From NCBI GenBank assembly GCA_907165135.1, contig OU015566.1:11826157-11890156 (forward strand): 64,000 nucleotides of DNA. Reading direction: 5' to 3'. Positions 58,296 through 64,000 of the stretch are shown here, in pieces (position 1 is the first letter of the stretch; every line of letters begins with the position of its first letter). Origin of the DNA: Oikopleura dioica. Lineage: Eukaryota > Chordata > Appendicularia > Copelata > Oikopleuridae. The notes under the pieces are model-generated. The model was not told where the DNA came from. It saw only the letters and a program-made list of their open reading frames with translations, and ran no database searches. The position numbers and the translations under genes were made by a program.

Positions 58296-61200
58296 TTATT
58301 GCACAGTTATTTTATGTTCACAAGTATCGGTCCATTTTTCTAAATCGAGCGAGCTGTGTTCCAGAAGATGCTCGCATGGAACTTGAGAGGAGCTCATCAG
58401 GAAGACGTTGGTGGACATTTTGGAAATCGCATCGCCATTTTCACAGAAAATTCGTCCAAGTGTTGTCTTTTCTATTTCTCGGAGTTGTTGCGGGCTGAAA
58501 ACAGTTAGTTTCCCCTTTACTTGAGTACCCAACCTGAATTCACCGGGCCTTTGATACCAAAATCGATCTCCGCTTCTCAACTTTTTAAATTGATCTACCA
58601 AAAGACATTGTAATGTAGGGCCGGTTCTTGTCCCGGGAATAGTCTTCTCCAAAACAAGCGCCGGGAACAGTTCTATATATTCCACCTGAAAAATTATATG
58701 ATGAACACACCTTGCCGATTAGAAACAATATACGTACATTTGAATATAATAACTTAAATTTATCTATCACATCTGTATCAAACTCATTTCGTAAGTCGTT
58801 CCAGTCTGACAAAGGCGCCAAGCCACAGTGCTCACGCCACTCAGCGTAAAATGGAAGCGCGTGATCTCTGCCTCGTTGGATATTCAGAGCACCTAAAAGA
58901 GAATATTTTATATAATCTTCTGTGTTTTCAAGACGTTACCTAAATCAAGCGCTACTCTGTCTGAAGACTCGAATAGCCTCTCTATTAGCTGAGGATTCAT
59001 GGGACCATTAAGTTCCATTCGTTTATCTTTGCTTCCAGTAAAAACAAGCCCTCGGATAATCGGGTCGATTCCTCCTCGTTTGAACAATTGGTAAGGATTG
59101 AAAAATGCCTTGTACAGCGGAAGGTCACCGTATTGCCTGTGAGGCTGAAGATTTTCATCCAATCTTTTCACCACTGGTTTGATGAGACTGTGGCCAAAGC
59201 GAAACGCAGCAGTAGCAAAAACGTTCGTCACGGAGGGATTTTCTGTTGGATTGTAGCCAGTGTAATTGCCGAGTTTTTTCATACCCTCCTCGCCGAGAAT
59301 TTTCGGCAGCCATTCTGAGTATGTTACTTTTTGCATGATCGCGCCGATGATTTTTCTGCTCTCAAGATATTTCTCTTCGCCAGACCAATGTGGGTTAATT
59401 TCATGAAGACGCCAGGCGATTCGATTGTGCTCGCGTAAGAAAATCGTATGCATCGTTGTAAGGCCAATTTGTTCATTTGCACGAGCATCGCCTGCCATAA
59501 AACAAGCCGTTCTAGCTTCTTCTGATGGAACATGCTCAATTATTCCCCGACAATCCATTTCAACAGAAGCAGCATTCGCGGGGCCAGAAAACGGGAGCAT
59601 TCCTTTTGGATATTCTTCAGTTCGCGTTTTCAATCTTCCGAGAGGATCGTTATCCATTCGAAGATAATTTGCCTTTTCTAAGTCAGAGCCGTAGACATTC
59701 GATGCGTCGATGAAGGAAGTTATTGAGTTGATTTGCTCACGACGAGAGAAGGAATCAACTAAAAGACTAGAAACGCCTTGAAGAGGGTTTAATAAAAATA
59801 ATGATCCTTGATACAATCAGATAGATAGGACCCTAGCCTGAACCACAGACAGAAGCAGAGCGAATGAACTCAAGACATCCATGTTGAATTGTGTCGTGAT
59901 GAAGCCTGTCCGTTTCGAGCGTGGACTTCCTGATTGGAAAGCACGGAGCAGCGTTGGTACATTCATCCCGACATAGAGTGTTCCTCCCAAAATGAGTAGA
60001 AGAAGGACTCATGGCCGTAAGAGTGATATCATGATCAAGAAATTGTCCCCATTGCATGAGAATCCCAGTGAAATCTGGATCAGGCTCCCAGGAATGTCCT
60101 TTGAGCAAAACAAGGGAGACTTCTCGTGAAGAGGGAAGGGGCTTTGACCCGTAGTTGATGTCATTCCAGCCGACTGGCTCGTTGAAATCATTTTCGTAGA
60201 TGGGTTTTAGAATTCGCTTCAGAGGAGTGGTCGCAGAACCCCAGAGAGGATTGTTCAAATTGTTACAAGTGCCGAATAAGGTTTAACGAAAGCAATAAAA
60301 AAGAATACATAACTTATGTTACATAAGTTATGTAACATAAGAAAAAATATAATTGAAATTTCTTAAACCTTTACCCATCAACAGTTCGATACTTCTTATG
60401 AAAGCACATATTCTCCTCGCAGTTTGGCACAAGTTGATGCTCATCACAACCGGCAAGTTCCCGGAGATCGTTGATATCTTGCTCTGTCAAATGATTAGCA
60501 ACTTTTTTGATCTCTGCATCAGGATCAAACTTTTCTGGCTCCAAGTTATCAAGAGCAAGTCGAACAGTTTCTTCAAAGATCTCAGCTGCTACTGCTTTTT
60601 TCAGCCCGGGGCGAGAAGGAAATTTTGCTAAAGCGAAGAGGGTACGAACAGGTACTTCTGGAGTTGATGAGTCTTTTTTGAGACGGGCGATGGTTTGATT
60701 GACAGCTTTTCGTACATTTGCAGCTGCTGTGACTACGATTTGTTCGATTTCGGGTCCTCCCATTAGGCCAAAATCGTGGATTCTCTCAGCGATACGGTTT
60801 GTGGAAGTGCTTCTTTTAAAAATAACTTCTATTGGCTTTGATTGAAGCCCGGCGTAATTCCGTCCATTGCAAATGTAAAGACCTGCATCTTCTTCTCTTG
60901 CTTCAAAAATGATCAGTTTCTTATCAATAACAGAGTAACGCCCGCCAGAAATGATCTTCTGTTGGTCTTTTGATAGCCACATGCTTGGAAAAGGATCACC
61001 GAAGACATCGCAAGGGATTTCGACGGTATCGCCTTCAAACGAGTTTCATACTTGAAAAATCTTCCTGACTAATTTCAAAATGTCATGTTTTGTTGAACTC
61101 GAGCCTGACTTAAAGCTGATATCGACCGTTGAAGATAAAATTACAGGCTTGACTGGCTTTCTCATCTCTACTGTCGTCTCGCCAGAAGCATAGCCGTCAG

Positions 61201-62412
61201 GATTTCTAGCAGTACAAGTGTAGACCCCGGCTTCTTTCTGACCCGCTCTGTAAATTTTCAGCGTCGATTCGACTGTATATCTATTAACAGAGCCGGTTAT
61301 TCTCACTCTTTTAGATCGTTTTAGTCTCTGGCCATCTTTGAGCCAGGTAACAGTGGCTCTTGGATTCGAAACAAACTTGCAGGTAATAACAATCACTCCA
61401 CCGAGATATTTTTCTAGCTTTTGGTTGTTATCAGAGAGCAAAACCGGCCAAGAGAGAACTTTTAGAGTTCCAGAAGCAGTAAGCTTTCCTTCCGAAGTTC
61501 TCACTGAACATTCGTAGACGCCTGAATCATCGAAGACCACATTTGGTATCTCAAGACCAACAGATGTTATTTTAACCCGGTCTGAAGCTTCAATATCGAT
61601 TCCGTCTTTTGACCAGGTAATTTGATGATCAGCGGCGCAGGGAAAAAATACTGGTGCCCCAAAAGGAACAGTCACATCAGAAGGCTTTCTTCGAAAAGCA
61701 TCTTGGAGGGCTTGGACAAGAGGAACAACTTGCTCTTCGCAATCGGCGAGACTGACCCCTTCAATAATGTTCATCGACTGTCTTTGCTGAGGACTCGCGC
61801 AGCTTGCCTTGGGCATTTCTTTTAGCGAAAACCTTCCAGAAATAAAATTTGTGAAGGGTTTTAGATCGCAGTCACATAGAAATGGGTTGCCGTCGATTTC
61901 CAACTCGTTGAGATGATTGAGCTCTCGGAACATTCCGGGCTCGAGGGACGTTATTCGGTTGTGTTCGATATTGAGTTTCTCCAAACTTTTCATATGGGTG
62001 AACAGATCTGTGGGGAAAGAACGAAGCTCGTTTTGATTGAGAAAGATGTTCTGAACTCTTTGGATGGAAATTATTAACTAGAACGCGGACGGAAAATGCG
62101 CTGAAATCAAGGAAGAGAATCTCCAACATTCCTTGAAAAGTGATCAAACGCTCCGGGCTCAATCGTCTTGATGTTTGACGAAGACAGGATGAGTATTGAT
62201 ACACTATCTACGTTTGTGAAGGCACGAGAGGAGATAGTTGGGAAGTAGTTTTTACGAAGATCGAGGATTCGGCTTCCTTCTGGGAAAACATCGGGAATAG
62301 AGCGTCGTCCGCGACAGATGACGGTACTTTGAACACATTTGCATTTTTCTGGGCAACCATCCGCTGTCAGAATAGGTAGTAACAGTGATACTGCCAATAA
62401 ACGGCCTATCAT
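58296..62412 (-). CDS. peroxidasin-like (LRR, Ig domains, haem peroxidase)
   Basis: Extracellular-matrix haem peroxidase; in other animals it makes sulfilimine cross-links in collagen IV. Start ATG 62412 (MIGRLLAVSLLLPILTADGC) follows TTATTTCTTTCAG. Order: LRR N-cap (CPEKCKCVQSTVIC), LRRs, C-cap (NPFLCDCDL), at least three Ig domains (VYECSVRT; VYTCTARNPDG; LYICNGRNYAG), then the animal peroxidase domain. The distal His is in GQFLDHDITLT, the proximal His in TAAFRFGHSLI, and MHTIFLREHNRIA is also conserved. The protein ends soon after the peroxidase domain, with no von Willebrand C domain, unlike vertebrate PXDN. The splice site before the peroxidase domain (near 60,270) appears to lack an AG. 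Confidence 0.9.
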
Positions 62413-62755
62413 TCTGAAAGAAATAAGTCTAGCAGCCATCTTGGAACAATAAAGCAAATTTTGAGGCACATTCGTGAAATCAATAAGGGGTAACTCAAAA
62501 AGAATTTGAATTTTAAAAGAATAAGAAACAAAAGAAAGATCAATCAGGAATCGGCGTTAAGAAGTACAGTAGCACAGAGAAAAGTTGATACAAAGTTTTT
62601 CCTGCGGATGGTTGAAGAGAAGTCATTTTGTGCATGATTTAAACGTTGATAGTAAAAATAAAACTTGGAATGAACAAAGTAACCAAATTAAAAAAATAAT
62701 TTACAATAAATTATAAAGCGGGTCGTATAAATAAAAAGGTCTGTGAAGAGTAAAA
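62413..62755. other. intergenic between peroxidasin and WD40 gene
   Basis: AT-rich 3' region of the WD40 gene (62755 down) and the upstream region of peroxidasin. An operon continuation is possible but the gap (343 bp) is longer than the others. Confidence 0.4.
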
Positions 62756-64000
62756 TTACTCTTCGTTCGTCTTAGCATCCCAAACAAAGAGAGTTTGATC
62801 GTCTCCACCGGCGGAGATGATAAATTTGTCGTCGCAAGTCCAGCAAATTGATGTCACGGCTTCTCCGTGGCCGTAATGCTAGAATAATAAATGAGCGAAT
62901 GAAGAAAGATTCGTGAGCAAGAATGATTCTTAGGATTATTTGTAGGATGAGAATGAAATGCGAAAATTCTGACGAATAATAATTTTTCATTAGCTACAAA
63001 CTAAAAACTGATTGCGCTTTGTATTAGAAACATACCCAGTTGACTTTTGCCTTTTGTTTCTTAATATTTTTTATATTATGTCTTGAATTAATAGACCCTT
63101 ACCATCATTCCTCCCATAGTTTTCGGCGGGAATTCCTGGAGTTGAATGGATCCTTGATCATCCCCCATCGCGACATATTTTCCTGAAGTCGATACAGTGG
63201 CGCAAGTTGAGTTGAAAGGAGCGACAAGGGGATGGCGCGGGCAGTGGAATGTTTGCCATTTGAGCTGAGGAATTCGAGGATCTTCGAGGTCGAGAATTTC
63301 TGCCGATGGAACGATGCAAATGACGAAATCGTCATTGTCCAAAGCTACAGCAGCGAATCTAGAGAGCAAAAATAGGATAAGAACAATGAGCACTAGACGT
63401 ACTTTTCGTTCTCTGAGAAGTCGACTGAAGTGACAGGAGCAGCGAGGCCTTGGGCAAAGCCTTCTTTAGCAAGTTTGAACTTGTTTTCCTGGTCGATTGT
63501 GAAAAAGATCAGGTTGTTATCTTGTCCTACTGCCACTTTGTTTCCGATGTTCTAAAGACTGATCAACAAAACGTTTTCTATAAGCAAGAACCTGGATAAA
63601 AGTGATGGGTTTTCCAGTATCTCTTCTCTTCGATAAAATTCGTTCGTTACATAACACGAGAATTTCCCCATTCTCTAGGCCGACGCAAATGAGCGCCTCG
63701 TCGTCAATATCCTGAAGATAAATTAAGCGCTCGTTAGCTTGAGCAAACACGGAAAACAAGGATTCTAAACGAATGAGTGACTTACTGTCAAGTTCAAATA
63801 TCGAACAGCGGTCACACCAGCGGCAAAGTGGACTTTTTGAAGAAGCATCTTTGATTCAACATCCCAGACGCGCAAGGACCCGTCAGATGAGCCGGAAGCG
63901 ATGAGATTTGCTTGAGTTGGATTGGCACAGACGCAGTTTACTCGTATTGGGATCTTAGATTCGTTAGACTCCCTCGTCCCCTAAGGTCACTTGCTTATCT
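62756..64000 (-). CDS. WD40-repeat protein, 5' part outside window
   Basis: C-terminal part only. Blades seen: IASGSSDGSLRVWDVESKML, ALICVGLENGEILVLCNERI, KVAVGQDNNLIFFTID, AAVALDNDDFVICIV, KYVAMGDDQGSIQLQEF and, last, YGHGEAVTSICWTCDDKFII ... TLFVWDA before the stop. GH...W-D spacing and GxxDGxxxVWD are diagnostic of WD40. It resembles AIP1/WDR1 or EML type arrays but a specific orthologue cannot be assigned. Introns are small except 63102-62881. Confidence 0.85.

Overview
The window looks like a very compact animal (metazoan) genome, most probably an appendicularian tunicate such as Oikopleura. The evidence is as follows. Nearly every gene is cut by introns of about 35-65 bp. Genes are packed on both strands, often head to tail within 40-130 bp, with a splice-acceptor-like sequence just before the downstream ATG, as expected for trans-spliced operons. 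Gene content is chordate/metazoan: muscle myosin heavy chain, pannexin, syntaxin-1, T-box, peroxidasin, a ZP-domain protein. The species is an inference; no species-diagnostic sequence was found.

Layout from left to right. 1-5325 (-) is the 5' part of a muscle myosin heavy chain gene. 6118-8052 (-) is a secreted DNase I-like nuclease with a Cys-rich N-terminus. 8255-12656 (-) is a large Ser/Thr-rich, mucin-like single-pass membrane protein. 12.8-14.3 kb holds a doubtful small gene and an ORF resembling a LINE inter-domain linker. 16.8-19.0 kb (+) is an unrecognised multi-exon gene. 19.5-21.4 kb (+) is a pannexin. 21.9-22.3 kb (+) is a small PPxY membrane protein with a paralogue at 40.9-41.4 kb. 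22.5-23.5 kb (-) encodes a secreted protein of six Leu/Met-Asp repeats.

24.3-31.5 kb (-) is a syntaxin-1 gene. Its 3' half carries two mutually exclusive exons for the C-terminal half of the SNARE motif and five alternative terminal exons, each encoding a different membrane anchor. This is the most striking finding. It is followed by an unrecognised acidic protein (32.4-33.8 kb, -), two tandem DnaJ genes with three J domains in an operon-like pair (34.4-36.4 kb, +), a kelch-like gene (36.5-38.2 kb, -) and a ZP-domain gene (38.3-39.5 kb, -), two small genes and a coiled-coil protein gene (41.6-42.3 kb, -), and a Tbx2/3-like T-box gene (44.0-47.0 kb, -) with about 6 kb of gene-poor DNA upstream. 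That DNA holds a 749-bp inverted-repeat element and ends near a tRNA-Leu(AAG).

55-62.4 kb (-) is an operon-like series: peroxidasin, a small WNDPP protein, TRAPPC6 and an unrecognised protein, with another gene nested antisense in the large TRAPPC6 intron. A partial WD40 gene runs off the right end.

Three hAT-type MITEs with 8-bp target duplications are visible (27.1, 36.6 and 54.0 kb). Two of them lie inside the last coding exon of a gene and now supply a new C-terminus and stop codon.
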